Shown: positions 42,516 to 52,901 of the stretch, in pieces
Position numbering within the stretch: the first letter of the stretch is position 1
Layout: each line of letters begins with the position of its first letter
DNA from: Saccharopolyspora hordei
Lineage (GTDB): Bacteria; Actinomycetota; Actinomycetes; Mycobacteriales; Pseudonocardiaceae
Reading direction: 5' to 3'
DNA length: 64,000 nt
NCBI RefSeq assembly: GCF_013410345.1
Contig: NZ_JACCFJ010000001.1
Coordinates: forward strand, 1,178,001-1,242,000
Program-made: the position numbers and the translations under genes
The notes under the pieces: generated by a model
Database searches by the model: none
Told to the model about the DNA's origin: nothing
The model's input: the letters and a program-made list of their open reading frames with translations, nothing else

Positions 42516-42988
42516 TGTGCTTCCGGTGACCTCCGTCGCCGGAAGCCACCCCCGATTTCGGCTGGCACAGGCTGGTGTGCCATCCTGTATGGGTTGCTCG
42601 TAGCGGGCGGCTGGGAATTCGAACTCGTTCGAAGGTCCGGCCGCCCTGCTGCGAGGGCCTCGGGTCCCTGTTCCGGTCCAGGACCGCCGGCGGCGGTGCT
42701 GGTGCCACCGGTCTCCGGTGAGCGGACCGGGCGGGGCGCAAGACACGGTGTACGGGCCGCGAGGCCCACCCCGTCGGCGACGTTCGCGGGGACCGGTGTG
42801 CGACAGCTGGGCGACACGCCCGACCGCGTGTACCGGGCACCAAGACACCTGAACAGGGGCGGACTGAGAGCTGTGGCGGCTCCCGGGATCGGGGACCACA
42901 CCAGGCTGAGGCCGCGTGGGGCACCGGTGCGGTGCACCCGCACCCAAGACCAGACCGCGGCACGAGACTAGAGGAACGGCAAGCCACT
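42516..42988 (+). promoter_or_regulatory. S10 operon leader region with a perfect TTCGAAC dyad
   Basis: The 473-nt gap between the tuf terminator and rpsJ must hold the S10 promoter. The best but weak pair is CTGGCA (42562-42567), 17 nt, CTGTAT (42585-42590). Just downstream, TTCGAAC-tc-GTTCGAA (42618-42633) is a perfect dyad. It resembles an actinobacterial LexA box but has a 2-nt instead of a 4-nt spacer. Hairpin-prone GC-rich leader follows, where an L4-type autoregulatory structure could reside. No gene is seen. Confidence 0.45.
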
Positions 42989-43294
42989 ATGGCGGGACAG
43001 AAGATCCGCATCCGGCTCAAGGCCTACGACCACGAGGCGATCGACGCGTCTGCGCGCAAGATCGTCGAGACCGTGACGCGCACCGGCGCTCGGGTCGTCG
43101 GGCCGGTGCCGCTGCCCACGGAGAAGAACGTCTACTGCGTCATCCGCTCCCCGCACAAGTACAAGGACTCGCGGGAGCACTTCGAGATGCGGACGCACAA
43201 GCGGCTCATCGACATCCTCGAACCGACGCCGAAGACGGTCGACGCGCTGATGCGCATCGACCTGCCGGCCAGCGTCGACGTGAACATCCAGTAG
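42989..43294 (+). CDS. rpsJ: 30S ribosomal protein S10 (NusE)
   Basis: The 101-residue S10 also acts as NusE in antitermination. The ATG of [19 protein letters not shown] follows GAGGAACGG. The in-frame upstream residues are leader. It is the first gene of the S10 block and the length is canonical. The conserved loop around [20 protein letters not shown] is intact. Confidence 0.99.
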   Translation: MAGQKIRIRLKAYDHEAIDASARKIVETVTRTGARVVGPVPLPTEKNVYCVIRSPHKYKDSREHFEMRTHKRLIDILEPTPKTVDALMRIDLPASVDVNIQ

Positions 43295-43329
43295 GCACGG
43301 CGACGAGGTAGCTGGAGAGAACGAGACCT

Positions 43330-43980
43330 ATGTCTGACAGGCAGATCAAGGGGATTCTGGGCACCAAGCTCGGCATGACCCAGGTCTTCGACGACAAGAA
43401 CCGGGTCGTGCCGGTGACCGTCGTGCAGACCGGGCCGAACGTGGTCACCCAGATTCGGACCCCCGAGAAGGACGGCTACTCGGCCGTGCAGCTGGCGTAC
43501 GGCGCCATCGACCCGCGCAAGGTGAACAAGCCGCGGAGCGGCCACTTCGCCAAGGCCGGCGTCACCCCGCGTCGCCACGTCGTCGAGCTGCGCACCGCGG
43601 ACGCCGGCGAGTACGAGCTGGGCCAGGAGATCACGGCCGACGTCTTCGAGTCGGGCGCCGTGGTCGACGTGGTGGGCACCAGCAAGGGCAAGGGCTTCGC
43701 GGGCACCATCAAGCGCCACGGCTTCCGCAGCCAGGGCGCCAGCCACGGTACGCAGGCCGTGCACCGCAAGCCCGGTTCCATCGGTGGCTGCGCCACCCCG
43801 GGCCGCGTGTTCAAGGGCATGCGGATGGCCGGGCGCATGGGCCGCAACCGCGTCACCACGCAGAACCTGAAGCTGCACAAGGTGGAGGCCGAGACCGGCC
43901 TGCTCCTGATCAAGGGCGCTGTGCCTGGCCCGAAGGGCGGCCTCGTCCTCGTGAAGAGTCCTGCGAAGGGTGGTGCGTGA
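43330..43980 (+). CDS. rplC: 50S ribosomal protein L3
   Basis: The 216-residue L3 is an early-assembly protein reaching the peptidyl transferase centre. [13 protein letters not shown] at the N-terminus and the central loop [20 protein letters not shown] are diagnostic. It follows rpsJ by 35 nt and its TGA overlaps the rplD ATG by one base. Confidence 0.99.
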   Translation: MSDRQIKGILGTKLGMTQVFDDKNRVVPVTVVQTGPNVVTQIRTPEKDGYSAVQLAYGAIDPRKVNKPRSGHFAKAGVTPRRHVVELRTADAGEYELGQEITADVFESGAVVDVVGTSKGKGFAGTIKRHGFRSQGASHGTQAVHRKPGSIGGCATPGRVFKGMRMAGRMGRNRVTTQNLKLHKVEAETGLLLIKGAVPGPKGGLVLVKSPAKGGA

Positions 43981-44663
43981 TGAGCCTGACGCTCGACGTC
44001 CGTACCCCGGACGGCAAGACCGACGGCACCGTCGAACTGCCCGCCGAGATCTTCGACGTGCAGGCGAACGTGGCGCTCATGCACCAGGTCGTGGTGGCCC
44101 AGCTGGCCGCCGCGCGCCAGGGCACGCACGCCACCAAGACCCGCGGCATGGTGTCCGGCGGCGGCAAGAAGCCGTACCGCCAGAAGGGCACCGGCAACGC
44201 CCGCCAGGGCTCGATCCGCGCCCCGCAGTTCACCGGCGGTGGGACTGTCCACGGCCCGCAGCCGCGGGACTACTCCCAGCGGACCCCGAAGAAGATGAAG
44301 GTCGCCGCTCTGCGCGGTGCCCTCTCCGACCGGGTTCGCGCCGGCCAGCTGCACGTGGTGACCGGTGTGGTCGACGGTGAGAAGCCGTCCACCAAGTCGG
44401 CGAAGACCGCGCTGCGGAACTGGACCGAGGCCAAGAAGGTTCTGGTTGTGCTCAACCGCCGCGAGGAGGAGACCTCCTGGCTGAGCCTGCGGAACCTGCA
44501 GAACGTGCACCTGATCGACCCCGGTCAGCTGAACACCTACGACGTCCTCAACAACGACGACGTGGTGTTCACCAAGGCCGCGTTCGAGCGCTTCGTCGCC
44601 GGCTCGGCGAAGGGCAAGTCGGTCAAGGCCGCCGCGTCTTCCGCAGAGGAGGCAGAGCAGTGA
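43980..44663 (+). CDS. rplD: 50S ribosomal protein L4
   Basis: The 227-residue L4 lines the exit tunnel. I chose ATG at 43980 (TGATG with rplC), though GTG one codon upstream is possible. The tunnel loop around [19 protein letters not shown] is standard. L4 is the autoregulator of S10 operons in some bacteria. The C-terminus has a short Lys/Ala/Glu tail. It overlaps rplW by 4 nt. Confidence 0.99.
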   Translation: MSLTLDVRTPDGKTDGTVELPAEIFDVQANVALMHQVVVAQLAAARQGTHATKTRGMVSGGGKKPYRQKGTGNARQGSIRAPQFTGGGTVHGPQPRDYSQRTPKKMKVAALRGALSDRVRAGQLHVVTGVVDGEKPSTKSAKTALRNWTEAKKVLVVLNRREEETSWLSLRNLQNVHLIDPGQLNTYDVLNNDDVVFTKAAFERFVAGSAKGKSVKAAASSAEEAEQ

Positions 44664-44959
44664 GCACCGACCCGCGAGACATCATCCTCGCTCCGGTGAT
44701 CTCCGAGAAGAGCTACGGGCTGCTGGAGCAGGGCCAGTACACCTTCCTGGTGGACCCGCGCGCGAACAAGACCGAGATCAAGATCGCGGTCGAGAAGATC
44801 TTCGACGTCAAGGTCACCAACGTCAACACGATCAACCGCCAGGGCAAGCGCAAGCGCAGCCGCACCGGCTTCGGCAAGCGCAAGAACACCAAGCGGGCGA
44901 TCGTGACCCTGTCGCCGGAGAGCAAGCCGATCGAGATCTTCGGCGGACCGGCCGCCTGA
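44660..44959 (+). CDS. rplW: 50S ribosomal protein L23
   Basis: The 99-residue L23 sits at the tunnel exit and is the docking site for trigger factor and SRP. The GTG start overlaps the rplD stop as GTGA, with GAGGAGG upstream inside rplD. The typical [19 protein letters not shown] start and the basic loop [19 protein letters not shown] are present. It is followed by rplB after 26 nt. Confidence 0.99.
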   Translation: MSTDPRDIILAPVISEKSYGLLEQGQYTFLVDPRANKTEIKIAVEKIFDVKVTNVNTINRQGKRKRSRTGFGKRKNTKRAIVTLSPESKPIEIFGGPAA

Positions 44960-44985
44960 GTGATTAGGACGAGGTTGCAATAACC

Positions 44986-45819
44986 ATGGGCATTCGCAAG
45001 TACAAGCCGACGACGCCAGGCCGTCGCGGCGCGAGCGTGTCCGACTTCGCCGAGATCACGCGGTCGGAGCCGGAGAAGTCGTTGGTGCGGCCGCTGAACC
45101 GCAAGGCGGGCCGCAACGCTCAGGGCAAGATCACCACGCGGCACAAGGGCGGCGGCCACAAGCGGGCCTACCGCCTGATCGACTTCCGCCGCAACGACAA
45201 GGACGGTGTGCCGGCCAAGGTCGCGCACATCGAGTACGACCCGAACCGCAGCGCTCGGATCGCGCTCCTGCACTACGCCGACGGCGAGAAGCGCTACATC
45301 ATCGCGCCGAACGGCGTGAAGCAGGGCGACCGGATCGAGAGCGGTGCGCGGGCCGACATCAAGCCGGGCAACAACCTGCCGCTGCGCAGCATCCCGACCG
45401 GCACCGTGATCCACGCGATCGAGCTCCGCCCCGGTCAGGGCGCGAAGATCGCTCGCTCGGCCGGTGCCCGGGTGCAGCTGGTGGCCAAGGACGGCCCGTA
45501 CGCCCAGCTGCGGATGCCTTCGGGCGAGATCCGCAACGTGGACGCGCGGTGCCGGGCGACCGTTGGCGAGGTCGGCAACTCCGAGCACGCCAACATCAAC
45601 TGGGGCAAGGCCGGCCGCATGCGGTGGAAGGGCAAGCGCCCGACCGTCCGCGGTGTGGTCATGAACCCGGTCGACCACCCGCACGGTGGTGGTGAGGGCA
45701 AGACCTCCGGTGGTCGCCACCCGGTCAACCCGAAGGGCAAGCCGGAGGGCCGGACCCGCCTCCGCAAGCCCAGTGACAAGCTCATCGTCCGCCGCCGTCG
45801 CACCGGCAAGAAGCGCTGA
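44986..45819 (+). CDS. rplB: 50S ribosomal protein L2
   Basis: The 277-residue L2 is required for subunit association and peptidyl transfer. [20 protein letters not shown] and the C-terminal [20 protein letters not shown], with the functionally critical histidine, are conserved. The length is canonical. It lies centrally in the S10 block, 18 nt before rpsS. Confidence 0.99.
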   Translation: MGIRKYKPTTPGRRGASVSDFAEITRSEPEKSLVRPLNRKAGRNAQGKITTRHKGGGHKRAYRLIDFRRNDKDGVPAKVAHIEYDPNRSARIALLHYADGEKRYIIAPNGVKQGDRIESGARADIKPGNNLPLRSIPTGTVIHAIELRPGQGAKIARSAGARVQLVAKDGPYAQLRMPSGEIRNVDARCRATVGEVGNSEHANINWGKAGRMRWKGKRPTVRGVVMNPVDHPHGGGEGKTSGGRHPVNPKGKPEGRTRLRKPSDKLIVRRRRTGKKR

Positions 45820-45837
45820 GCAGGGAGGTAAGCAACC

Positions 45838-46119
45838 ATGCCACGCAGCCTGAAGAAGGGCCCGTTCGTGGACGACCACCTGCTCAAGAAGGTGGACGCG
45901 CTGAACGAGTCGGGCAAGAAGACCGTGATCAAGACCTGGTCCCGCCGGTCCACGATCATCCCGGACATGCTGGGCCACACCTTCGCGGTGCACGACGGCC
46001 GCAAGCACGTCCCGGTGTTCGTCACCGAGGCGATGGTCGGGCACAAGCTGGGCGAGTTCGCCCCCACCCGCACCTTCAAGGGCCACGTCAAGGAAGACCG
46101 GAAGTCGCGCCGCCGCTGA
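45838..46119 (+). CDS. rpsS: 30S ribosomal protein S19
   Basis: The 93-residue S19 of the 30S head has the standard [18 protein letters not shown] start and a basic tail KEDRKSRRR. The ATG lies 8 nt after GGGAGG. A 42-nt gap leads to rplV. Confidence 0.99.
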   Translation: MPRSLKKGPFVDDHLLKKVDALNESGKKTVIKTWSRRSTIIPDMLGHTFAVHDGRKHVPVFVTEAMVGHKLGEFAPTRTFKGHVKEDRKSRRR

Positions 46120-46161
46120 GCGGGTCTGTGACACGAACGAGTAAGAGCAAGGGGTAGCAGG

Positions 46162-46581
46162 ATGACAGCCCGTTCCGACTCCACTGCTGCGGAGGAGTTC
46201 CCGCACGCAGTGGCGCGGGCCCGGTTCGTCCGCGTGTCGCCGATGAAGGCGCGCCGCGTGGTCGAGCTCATCAAGGGCCGGAGTGCCGCCGATGCCCTGG
46301 CCGTGCTCCAGTTCGCGCCGCAGACCGCCAGTGGTCCGGTGTCGAAGGTGCTCGCCAGCGCGATCGCCAACGCTGAGAACAACCTCTCCCTCGACCCCGA
46401 CACGCTGGTCGTGCGCCACGCGTACGTGGACGAGGGGCCGACGTTGAAGCGCTTCCGGCCGCGTGCGCAGGGTCGCGCGTACCGGATCCGCAAGCGGACC
46501 AGCCACATCACGGTCGAGGTCGAGTCCCGGCCGAAGGCGGCGACGAAGTCCCGAAAGAGCCAGAAGGGGAGTGCCCGGTAG
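46162..46581 (+). CDS. rplV: 50S ribosomal protein L22
   Basis: The 139-residue L22 carries the tunnel hairpin loop that influences macrolide action. [19 protein letters not shown] and the loop [20 protein letters not shown] are wild-type, with no macrolide-resistance-like deletion seen. The N-terminus is extended by about 12 residues and the C-terminus by a Lys/Ser tail, as is common in actinobacteria. The stop overlaps the rpsC GTG by one base. Confidence 0.99.
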   Translation: MTARSDSTAAEEFPHAVARARFVRVSPMKARRVVELIKGRSAADALAVLQFAPQTASGPVSKVLASAIANAENNLSLDPDTLVVRHAYVDEGPTLKRFRPRAQGRAYRIRKRTSHITVEVESRPKAATKSRKSQKGSAR

Positions 46582-47414
46582 TGGGTCAGAAGATCAACCC
46601 GCACGGCTTCCGACTCGGCATCACCACGGACTGGAAGTCCCGCTGGTACGCCGACAAGCAGTACGCGGAGTACGTGGCGGAGGACGTCAAGATCCGCCGG
46701 CAGCTGTCTCGCGGCATGGAGCGCGCCGGGATCTCCAAGGTCGAGATCGAGCGCACCCGCGAGCGGGTCCGGGTGGACATCCACACCGCGCGGCCGGGCA
46801 TCGTCATCGGCCGCCGCGGTGCCGAGGCGGACCGCATCCGCGGTGCGCTGGAGAAGCTGACCGGCAAGCAGGTCCAGCTCAACATCCTCGAGGTCAAGAA
46901 CCCCGAGGCGGACGCCCAGCTGGTCGCGCAGGGCGTGGCCGAGCAGCTGTCCAACCGCGTGTCCTTCCGGCGCGCGATGCGCAAGGCCATCCAGTCGGCC
47001 ATGCGCTCGCCGCAGGTCAAGGGCATCCGGGTGCAGTGCGGCGGTCGCCTGGGCGGCGCCGAGATGTCCCGCTCGGAGTTCTACCGCGAGGGTCGGGTCC
47101 CGCTGCACACGCTGCGCGCGGACATCGACTACGGCTTCTTCGAGGCCCGCACGACCTTCGGCCGCATCGGCGTGAAGGTGTGGATCTACAAGGGCGAACT
47201 GGTCGGTGGCCTGAAGCAGAAGCAGCAGGAGTCCGAGGTCCGTCCGCCGCGCGGTGGTGAGCGCGGTGGCCGTTCCGACCGCGGTGGTCGTCGTCGGGGC
47301 TCCGGCGGCGGTGACCGTGCTGCAGCTGACAAGTCCGCCAAGGCTGAGAAGGCCACAGCCACGGAGGGCGAGCAGCCGCAGGCTGCTGCGGCTGAAGAGA
47401 AGACGGAGGGCTGA
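46581..47414 (+). CDS. rpsC: 30S ribosomal protein S3
   Basis: The 277-residue S3 of the mRNA entry site has a GTG start, [18 protein letters not shown]. The KH domain [15 protein letters not shown] is present. The C-terminus extends past the conserved domain with an Arg/Gly and Ala/Glu/Lys-rich tail of about 60 residues, usual in actinobacteria. rplP begins 3 nt after the stop. Confidence 0.99.
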   Translation: MGQKINPHGFRLGITTDWKSRWYADKQYAEYVAEDVKIRRQLSRGMERAGISKVEIERTRERVRVDIHTARPGIVIGRRGAEADRIRGALEKLTGKQVQLNILEVKNPEADAQLVAQGVAEQLSNRVSFRRAMRKAIQSAMRSPQVKGIRVQCGGRLGGAEMSRSEFYREGRVPLHTLRADIDYGFFEARTTFGRIGVKVWIYKGELVGGLKQKQQESEVRPPRGGERGGRSDRGGRRRGSGGGDRAAADKSAKAEKATATEGEQPQAAAAEEKTEG

Positions 47415-47417
47415 GAC

Positions 47418-47837
47418 GTGCTCGTCCCACGCAGGGTGAAGTGGCGCAAGAGCCACGCACCGAAGCGCAAGGGCTTCGCCAAGGGTGGCACCAGGATCAG
47501 CTTCGGTGAGTACGGCATTCAGGCGATCGAGCACGGCTACGTGACCAACCGCCAGATCGAGTCGGCCCGTATCGCGATCACCCGGCACGTGAAGCGCGGC
47601 GGCAAGGTGTGGATCAACATCTTCCCGGACCGCCCGCTCACCAAGAAGCCCGCGGAGACCCGGCAGGGTTCCGGTAAGGGCTCGCCGGAGTCCTGGGTCG
47701 CCAACGTCAAGCCCGGACGCATCATGTTCGAGCTGACCTTCCCGAACGAGAAGACGGCGATCGAGGCGCTGACCCGTGCGGCGCACAAGCTCCCGATGAA
47801 GTGCAAGATCGTGTCCCGCGAGGGTGGTGACTTCTGA
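47418..47837 (+). CDS. rplP: 50S ribosomal protein L16
   Basis: The 139-residue L16 organises the A-site tRNA binding region. [21 protein letters not shown] and the internal [19 protein letters not shown] are diagnostic. GTG start. The TGA overlaps the rpmC ATG by one base. Positions relevant to evernimicin/avilamycin resistance are not obviously altered. Confidence 0.98.
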   Translation: MLVPRRVKWRKSHAPKRKGFAKGGTRISFGEYGIQAIEHGYVTNRQIESARIAITRHVKRGGKVWINIFPDRPLTKKPAETRQGSGKGSPESWVANVKPGRIMFELTFPNEKTAIEALTRAAHKLPMKCKIVSREGGDF

Positions 47838-48079
47838 TGGCAGCGGGTGTCACCGCTTCTGAGCTCCGCGAGCTGAGCGACGAGGAGCTCGTCCAGCGGC
47901 TGAAGGAGGCGAAGGAGGAGCTGTTCAACCTCCGCTTCCAGATGGCCACCGGGCAGCTGAGCAACAACCGCCGGCTGCGCACGGTCCGGAAGGACATCGC
48001 CCGGATCTACACGATCATGCGAGAGCGCGAGCTCGGCCTGACGGTGTCCCCGGAAGGCGCTGAGGAGGGCGCGGCATGA
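47837..48079 (+). CDS. rpmC: 50S ribosomal protein L29
   Basis: The 80-residue two-helix protein at the tunnel exit contains [20 protein letters not shown] and the [20 protein letters not shown] segment. Its C-terminus is slightly acidic and longer than E. coli L29 (63 residues), as is typical here. It overlaps rpsQ by 4 nt. Confidence 0.98.
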   Translation: MAAGVTASELRELSDEELVQRLKEAKEELFNLRFQMATGQLSNNRRLRTVRKDIARIYTIMRERELGLTVSPEGAEEGAA

Positions 48080-48354
48080 GCGAGAAGGAAGGTCAGGGCG
48101 TGGAGCGCAACCGCCGGAAGGTGCGCGAAGGCTACGTCGTCTCGGACAAGATGGACAAGACGATCGTGGTCTCCCTCGAGGACCGCAAGAAGCACGCCCT
48201 CTACGGCAAGGTCATGCGGCAGACCAGCAAGGTCAAGGCGCACGACGAGGCCAACTCGGCCGGTGTCGGCGACCGCGTGCTGCTGATGGAGACTCGTCCG
48301 CTGTCGGCCACCAAGCGCTGGCGGCTCGTCGAGATCCTCGAGAAGGCCAAGTAA
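48076..48354 (+). CDS. rpsQ: 30S ribosomal protein S17
   Basis: The 92-residue OB-fold protein contacts helix 11 of 16S r[30 protein letters not shown]-type sequence identifies it. The ATG overlaps the rpmC stop as ATGA. It ends the first part of the ribosomal cluster: a strong hairpin and a 156-nt gap follow before rplN. Confidence 0.98.
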   Translation: MSEKEGQGVERNRRKVREGYVVSDKMDKTIVVSLEDRKKHALYGKVMRQTSKVKAHDEANSAGVGDRVLLMETRPLSATKRWRLVEILEKAK

Positions 48355-48368
48355 GACGGAGGTTTCGC

Positions 48369-48412
48369 GGCCCGGCCGGCCGCCAGGGGCGATCCCAGCG
48401 ACCGGCCGGGCC
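48369..48412 (+). terminator. Hairpin after rpsQ (terminator or attenuator)
   Basis: A perfect 11-bp stem, GGCCCGGCCGG (48369-48379) with CCGGCCGGGCC (48402-48412), closes a 22-nt loop. It separates the S10 and spc blocks. A weak promoter pair follows: TTGACC at 48425-48430 with an AT-rich stretch (AAATTTGG) about 17 nt on. Confidence 0.75.
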
Positions 48413-48510
48413 TCGTGCCGGAAGTTGACCGCGCGCGTCAGGTCGGAAATTTGGCGCGCCAGAGTGTGCTCGGGCGACCGAGCTCGAGTACTTAGGGTCA
48501 GGAGAAAGAC

Positions 48511-48879
48511 GTGATCCAGCAGGAGTCGCGACTGCGCGTCGCCGACAACACCGGGGCCAAGGAGATCCTCACGATCCGCGTCCTCGGTGGGTCGGGCCGC
48601 CGCTACGCGGGCCTCGGGGACATCATCGTGGCGACCGTCAAGGAAGCCATCCCCGGAGCCAACGTCAAGAAGGGCGATGTGGTCAAGGCCGTCATCGTCC
48701 GTCAGAAGAAGGAACGTCGTCGTCCGGACGGGTCGTACATCCGTTTCGACGAGAACGCTGCGGTGCTGGTGAAGCCGGGCGGCGAGCCGCGGGGTACCCG
48801 CATCTTCGGGCCGGTCGCCCGGGAGCTGCGCGACAAGAAGTTCATGAAGATCATCTCGCTCGCGCCGGAGGTCTTGTGA
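48511..48879 (+). CDS. rplN: 50S ribosomal protein L14
   Basis: The 122-residue L14 forms part of intersubunit bridges. [19 protein letters not shown] and the C-terminal [24 protein letters not shown] are canonical. GTG start with GGAGAAAGAC upstream. It begins the spc block after a terminator-like hairpin, so it probably has its own promoter. It overlaps rplX by one base. Confidence 0.99.
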   Translation: MIQQESRLRVADNTGAKEILTIRVLGGSGRRYAGLGDIIVATVKEAIPGANVKKGDVVKAVIVRQKKERRRPDGSYIRFDENAAVLVKPGGEPRGTRIFGPVARELRDKKFMKIISLAPEVL

Positions 48880-49193
48880 TGAAGGTCAAGAAGGGCGACA
48901 CGGTCGTCGTCATCTCCGGCAAGGACAAGGGCGCCAAGGGCAAGGTCATCAAGGCCATGCCCAAGGAGCAGCGGGTCCTGGTCGAGGGTGTCAACCGGAT
49001 CAAGAAGCACACCAAGGTCTCGCGGACCGAGCGTGGGGCGCAGTCCGGGGGCATCGTGACCCAGGAAGCGCCGATCCACGTGAGCAACGTGATGGTCGTG
49101 GACTCCGACGGCAAGCCCACCCGCGTCGGCTACCGCATCGGTGAGGACGGCAAGAAGGTTCGCATCTCGCGTCGTAACGGTAAGGACATCTGA
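48879..49193 (+). CDS. rplX: 50S ribosomal protein L24
   Basis: The 104-residue KOW-domain assembly initiator has [23 protein letters not shown] at its N-terminus. I chose ATG at 48879 (TGATG with rplN) rather than the GTG one codon earlier. Only 2 nt separate it from rplE. Confidence 0.98.
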   Translation: MKVKKGDTVVVISGKDKGAKGKVIKAMPKEQRVLVEGVNRIKKHTKVSRTERGAQSGGIVTQEAPIHVSNVMVVDSDGKPTRVGYRIGEDGKKVRISRRNGKDI

Positions 49194-49195
49194 TC

Positions 49196-49759
49196 ATGAC
49201 GACCGCTGAGAAGATCGTCCCGAGGCTCAAGACCCGTTACCGCGAAGAGATCCGTCAGGCGCTGACCGAGGAGTTCACGTACTCCAACGTCATGCAGGTG
49301 CCGGGCGTGGTCAAGGTCGTGGTCAACATGGGTGTTGGCGACGCCGCTCGGGACAGCAAGCTGATCGAGGGCGCGGTCCGCGACCTTGCCACCATCACCG
49401 GTCAGAAGCCGGAGATCCGGCGGGCTCGCAAGTCCATCGCGCAGTTCAAGCTGCGTGAGGGCATGCCGATCGGTGCGCGGGTGACCCTGCGCGGCGACCG
49501 GATGTGGGAGTTCCTGGACCGCCTGGTCACCATCGCGCTGCCGCGCATCCGCGACTTCCGCGGGCTCTCGCCGAAGCAGTTCGACGGCCGGGGCAACTAC
49601 ACGTTCGGCCTGAACGAGCAGTCGATGTTCCACGAGATCGACCCGGACACCATCGACCGTCCGCGCGGCATGGACATCACCGTCGTGACCACGGCCACCA
49701 ACGATGAGGAGGGTCGGGCGCTGCTGAAGCACCTGGGCTTCCCGTTCAAGGAGAACTGA
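49196..49759 (+). CDS. rplE: 50S ribosomal protein L5
   Basis: The 187-residue L5 contacts 5S rRNA and P-site t[22 protein letters not shown], the [22 protein letters not shown] block and [16 protein letters not shown] are present. The length is standard. It is followed by the zinc-type rpsN after 3 nt. Confidence 0.99.
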   Translation: MTTAEKIVPRLKTRYREEIRQALTEEFTYSNVMQVPGVVKVVVNMGVGDAARDSKLIEGAVRDLATITGQKPEIRRARKSIAQFKLREGMPIGARVTLRGDRMWEFLDRLVTIALPRIRDFRGLSPKQFDGRGNYTFGLNEQSMFHEIDPDTIDRPRGMDITVVTTATNDEEGRALLKHLGFPFKEN

Positions 49760-49762
49760 GCG

Positions 49763-49948
49763 ATGGCCAAGAAGGCGCTGGTTATCAAGGCTTCGCGCAA
49801 GCCGAAGTTCAGCGTTCGCGGCTACACCCGCTGCCAGCGCTGCGGGCGTCCGCGGGCGGTGTTCCGCAAGTTCGGGCTGTGCCGGGTGTGCTTCCGCGAG
49901 ATGGCGCACGCGGGCGAGCTGCCCGGCGTGAGCAAGGCCTCCTGGTGA
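49763..49948 (+). CDS. rpsN: 30S ribosomal protein S14, zinc-binding type
   Basis: The 61-residue short S14 carries the zinc knuckle C-x2-C and C-x2-C (CQRCGRP, CRVC). It is the Zn-dependent form, so a zinc-independent paralogue may exist elsewhere for zinc starvation. Start [11 protein letters not shown] 289-nt gap with a hairpin precedes rpsH. Confidence 0.98.
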   Translation: MAKKALVIKASRKPKFSVRGYTRCQRCGRPRAVFRKFGLCRVCFREMAHAGELPGVSKASW

Positions 49949-49962
49949 ACTGAGGCCCCCAC

Positions 49963-50006
49963 GGTCCGGGTCGGCGTGGCGGTGCGAGCCGGCCACGACC
50001 CGGGTC
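49963..50006 (+). promoter_or_regulatory. Hairpin in the rpsN-rpsH gap
   Basis: CCGGGTCG (49966-49973) pairs with CGACCCGG (49996-50003), extended by a G-C and two G-U pairs to 49963/50006. In a 289-nt gap otherwise without genes it may be a terminator, an attenuator or a ribosomal-protein binding site. A TACTCT box (50043-50048) downstream is a weak promoter candidate. Confidence 0.45.
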
Positions 50007-50237
50007 CCGAGGGGCGTGTGCTGCGAGGATGCCGGCGACCGGTACTCTCAGCAGGCGTTGACCAGGGCTGATGCCCACGCTCCGCGGCGAAGGCCGTGCT
50101 TGCACGCGAAACGAGGAGGGACCGGCCACCGTGGTCGGGCACCCCGAGCTTCGTCCAGGCCAGGGCCCAGACGCGCCACCCGCGGGTGGTGTCCGGTCGG
50201 GGCCCGTCGGAACCAGACGAGAAAGGTTGAGCAGGTC

Positions 50238-50636
50238 ATGACGATGACCGATCCGATCGCAGACATGCTGACGCGTCTGCGCAACGGGAACGCGGCATAC
50301 CACGACGAGGTCGTGATGCCGCACTCCAAGCTGAAGGCGAACATCGCCGAGATCCTCAAGCGGGAGGGCTACGTGGCCGGCTCCCGCGTCGAAGAGGGCG
50401 AGAAGGGCAAGCAGCTCGTCGTCGAGCTCAAGTACGGCCCGAACCGCGAGCGGAGCATCGCGGGCCTGCGCCGGGTCTCCAAGCCCGGTCTGCGGGTCTA
50501 CGCCAAGTCCACCAACCTGCCCAAGGTGCTGGGTGGCCTGGGCGTCGCGATCATCTCGACCTCCGGCGGTCTCATGACCGACCGGCAGGCCATGAAGAAG
50601 GGCGTGGGCGGGGAAGTTCTCGCCTACGTCTGGTGA
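50238..50636 (+). CDS. rpsH: 30S ribosomal protein S8
   Basis: The 132-residue S8 is a key 16S-binding protein and the spc operon autorepressor in E. coli. [19 protein letters not shown] at the start and the C-terminal [21 protein letters not shown] are diagnostic. ATG at 50238 is chosen. The upstream open frame is leader. The long preceding gap with a hairpin may reflect S8-mediated control. Confidence 0.99.
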   Translation: MTMTDPIADMLTRLRNGNAAYHDEVVMPHSKLKANIAEILKREGYVAGSRVEEGEKGKQLVVELKYGPNRERSIAGLRRVSKPGLRVYAKSTNLPKVLGGLGVAIISTSGGLMTDRQAMKKGVGGEVLAYVW

Positions 50637-50652
50637 GGGAGGAGGAGCGGCA

Positions 50653-51192
50653 ATGTCGCGCATCGGAAAGCTGCCGATCACCGTCCCCTCCGGCGTCGAG
50701 GTGACGATCGACGGCCAGGCGGTGACGGTGAAGGGCCCGAAGGGCACCCTGACGCACCAGGTCGCCGAGCCGATCACCGTCGAGAAGGACGAGGACGGCT
50801 CGATCTTGGTGAAGCGCCCGAACGACGAGCGGGAGAGCCGCTCGCTGCACGGGCTCACCAGGACCTTGGTGAACAACATGGTCATCGGTGTCAGCCAGGG
50901 CTACGAGAAGTCCCTGGAGATCCACGGCGTCGGTTACCGCGTGCTGCAGAAGGGGTCGAACCTCGAGTTCTCCCTCGGCTACAGCCACCCCATCGTGATC
51001 GAACCGCCGGAAGGCATCCAGTTCGCCGTTGACGGGCCGACCAAGCTGTCGGTCAAGGGCATCGACAAGCAGCTGGTCGGCGAGATCGCCGCCAGGATCC
51101 GCAAGCTGCGCAAGCCCGACCCGTACAAGGGCAAGGGTGTCCGCTACGCAGGTGAGAACATCCGCCGCAAGGTCGGGAAGACGGGTAAGTGA
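50653..51192 (+). CDS. rplF: 50S ribosomal protein L6
   Basis: The 179-residue L6 near the factor-binding site has the standard [20 protein letters not shown] start and the C-terminal [23 protein letters not shown] with GGGAGGAGG upstream, 16 nt after rpsH. The stop is next to or overlaps the rplR start. Confidence 0.99.
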   Translation: MSRIGKLPITVPSGVEVTIDGQAVTVKGPKGTLTHQVAEPITVEKDEDGSILVKRPNDERESRSLHGLTRTLVNNMVIGVSQGYEKSLEIHGVGYRVLQKGSNLEFSLGYSHPIVIEPPEGIQFAVDGPTKLSVKGIDKQLVGEIAARIRKLRKPDPYKGKGVRYAGENIRRKVGKTGK

Positions 51193-51194
51193 CC

Positions 51195-51596
51195 ATGAGC
51201 GAGACGACAGCTACCAAGCGCAAGCCGGTGGGCAAGGGCATCTCGACCAAGCGTCGGCTGGCCCGGGCCAAGCGGCACACGCGCATCCGCAAGAAGATCC
51301 TCGGCACCGCCGAACGCCCGCGCCTGGTCGTGAGCCGGTCGCTGCGCCACATCGTTGCCCAGGTCATCGACGACACGAAGGGCCACACGCTGGCCTCGGC
51401 CTCCAGCCTCGAGGCCGACGTCCGCGCCTTCGAGGGCGACAAGAAGGCCAAGGCCACCAAGGTCGGCGAGCTCGTCGCCGCCCGGGCCAAGAACGCCGGC
51501 ATCGAGAAGGTCGTCTTCGACCGCGGCGGCAACGACTACCACGGTCGGGTCGCTGCGCTGGCGGACGCCGCGCGTGACGGCGGACTGGAGTTCTGA
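51195..51596 (+). CDS. rplR: 50S ribosomal protein L18
   Basis: The 133-residue 5S rRNA-binding protein contains [40 protein letters not shown] and the C-terminal [27 protein letters not shown] chose ATG at 51195. GTG at 51189, overlapping the rplF stop, is an alternative. Confidence 0.98.
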   Translation: MSETTATKRKPVGKGISTKRRLARAKRHTRIRKKILGTAERPRLVVSRSLRHIVAQVIDDTKGHTLASASSLEADVRAFEGDKKAKATKVGELVAARAKNAGIEKVVFDRGGNDYHGRVAALADAARDGGLEF

Positions 51597-51631
51597 CAAG
51601 TGGTTGAGAACGAGATCGGAAGGGACGCCTG

Positions 51632-52243
51632 ATGCCTGGACGCACTCGGCGTGAGGGCGGGGAGTCCGGCGGCAAGGACCGCCGGGACCGCCGCGACGGC
51701 GGCCGTGGCGGGGCGGCCCAAGAGAAGACCCCGCAGTTCGAACGTGTCGTGACCATCAACCGCGTCGCGAAGGTCGTCAAGGGCGGTCGGCGCTTCAGCT
51801 TCACCGCGCTGGTCGTCGTCGGCGACGGTGACGGCATGGTCGGTGTCGGTTACGGCAAGGCCAAGGAAGTTCCGGCGGCGATCGCCAAGGGTGTCGAGGA
51901 GGCGAAGAAGAACTTCTTCCGCGTCCCGCGCCTGGGCGGCACCATCACCCACCCGGTGCAGGGTGAGGAGGCGGCGGGCAAGGTCCTGCTGCGTCCGGCC
52001 AGCGCCGGTACCGGTGTGATCGCCGGTGGCCCGGTGCGTGCGGTGCTGGAGTGCGCCGGCATCCACGACGTGCTGAGCAAGTCGCTGGGCAGCGACAACC
52101 CGATCAACATCGTGCACGCCACGGTCAACGCGCTGAAGCAGCTGCAGCGGCCGGAGGAGGTCGCGGCTCGCCGCGGCCTGCCGCTGGAGGACGTCGCCCC
52201 GGCGTTCGTGCTGCGTGCCCGTGCTGCGGGGACGGGGGTCTGA
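51632..52243 (+). CDS. rpsE: 30S ribosomal protein S5
   Basis: The 203-residue fidelity protein has a Gly/Arg/Asp-rich N-terminal extension of about 30 residues, then [20 protein letters not shown], the loop relevant to spectinomycin (unaltered as far as can be judged), and [18 protein letters not shown] behind GGAAGGGACG. It is followed by rpmD after 5 nt. Confidence 0.99.
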   Translation: MPGRTRREGGESGGKDRRDRRDGGRGGAAQEKTPQFERVVTINRVAKVVKGGRRFSFTALVVVGDGDGMVGVGYGKAKEVPAAIAKGVEEAKKNFFRVPRLGGTITHPVQGEEAAGKVLLRPASAGTGVIAGGPVRAVLECAGIHDVLSKSLGSDNPINIVHATVNALKQLQRPEEVAARRGLPLEDVAPAFVLRARAAGTGV

Positions 52244-52248
52244 TCGAC

Positions 52249-52431
52249 ATGGCACAGCTGAAGATCACCCAGGTGCGCGGGCTGGTCGGCACTCGCCAGA
52301 ACCAGCGCGACACCATGCGCACCCTCGGTCTGCGCAAGATCCGCCAGTCCGTGGTGCGCCCGGATGACCCCAACGTGCGCGGCATGATCAAGACCGTCAG
52401 TCACCTGGTGACGGTCGAGGAGGTCGACTGA
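52249..52431 (+). CDS. rpmD: 50S ribosomal protein L30
   Basis: The 60-residue L30 reads [20 protein letters not shown] with the conserved LRKIRQSV core. I chose ATG at 52249, since the upstream in-frame residues belong to antisense-like sequence inside rpsE. One base separates its stop from the rplO start. Confidence 0.98.
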   Translation: MAQLKITQVRGLVGTRQNQRDTMRTLGLRKIRQSVVRPDDPNVRGMIKTVSHLVTVEEVD

Positions 52432-52432
52432 C

Positions 52433-52882
52433 ATGGTCATCAAACTGCACGACCTGCGTCCGGCCCCGGGTGCCAAGCGCGACAAGATCCGCGTCGGCCG
52501 CGGTGAGGCCTCCAAGGGCAAGACCGCCGGTCGCGGCACCAAGGGCACCAAGGCCCGCAAGAACGTCTCGCCCCGCTTCGAGGGCGGGCAGATGCCGATC
52601 CACATGCGGCTCCCGAAGCTCCGCGGCTTCAAGAACCGCTTCCGCACCGAGTACCAGGGTGTGAACGTGGGTCGGCTGGCCCAGGCGTTCCCGGAGGGCG
52701 GCACCGTCGGCATCGACGAGCTGGTCGCCAAGGGCCTGGTCAAGAAGAACGAGCTCGTGAAGATCCTCGGCGACGGGGACCTGGAGGGCATCAAGCTGGA
52801 CGTGACCGCGCACGCGTTCACGGGCAGCGCCCAGGAGAAGATCACCGCCGCGGGCGGTTCGGTCACCAAGCTGGACCGCTGA
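52433..52882 (+). CDS. rplO: 50S ribosomal protein L15
   Basis: The 149-residue late-assembly protein has the Gly/Lys-rich N-terminal arm ([19 protein letters not shown]) and the [13 protein letters not shown] motif. It ends the spc ribosomal block here, closed by a very strong hairpin. In most bacteria secY follows directly, but here three secreted-protein genes intervene. Confidence 0.99.
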   Translation: MVIKLHDLRPAPGAKRDKIRVGRGEASKGKTAGRGTKGTKARKNVSPRFEGGQMPIHMRLPKLRGFKNRFRTEYQGVNVGRLAQAFPEGGTVGIDELVAKGLVKKNELVKILGDGDLEGIKLDVTAHAFTGSAQEKITAAGGSVTKLDR

Positions 52883-52901
52883 GGCGGCGAGCGAGACCGC
52901 T

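Noticed and set aside
42618-42633. SOS (LexA) box
   Set aside because: Half-sites match, but the spacer is 2 nt instead of the 4 nt of the actinobacterial consensus, and an S10 operon is not an expected SOS target. Kept only as an unexplained dyad.
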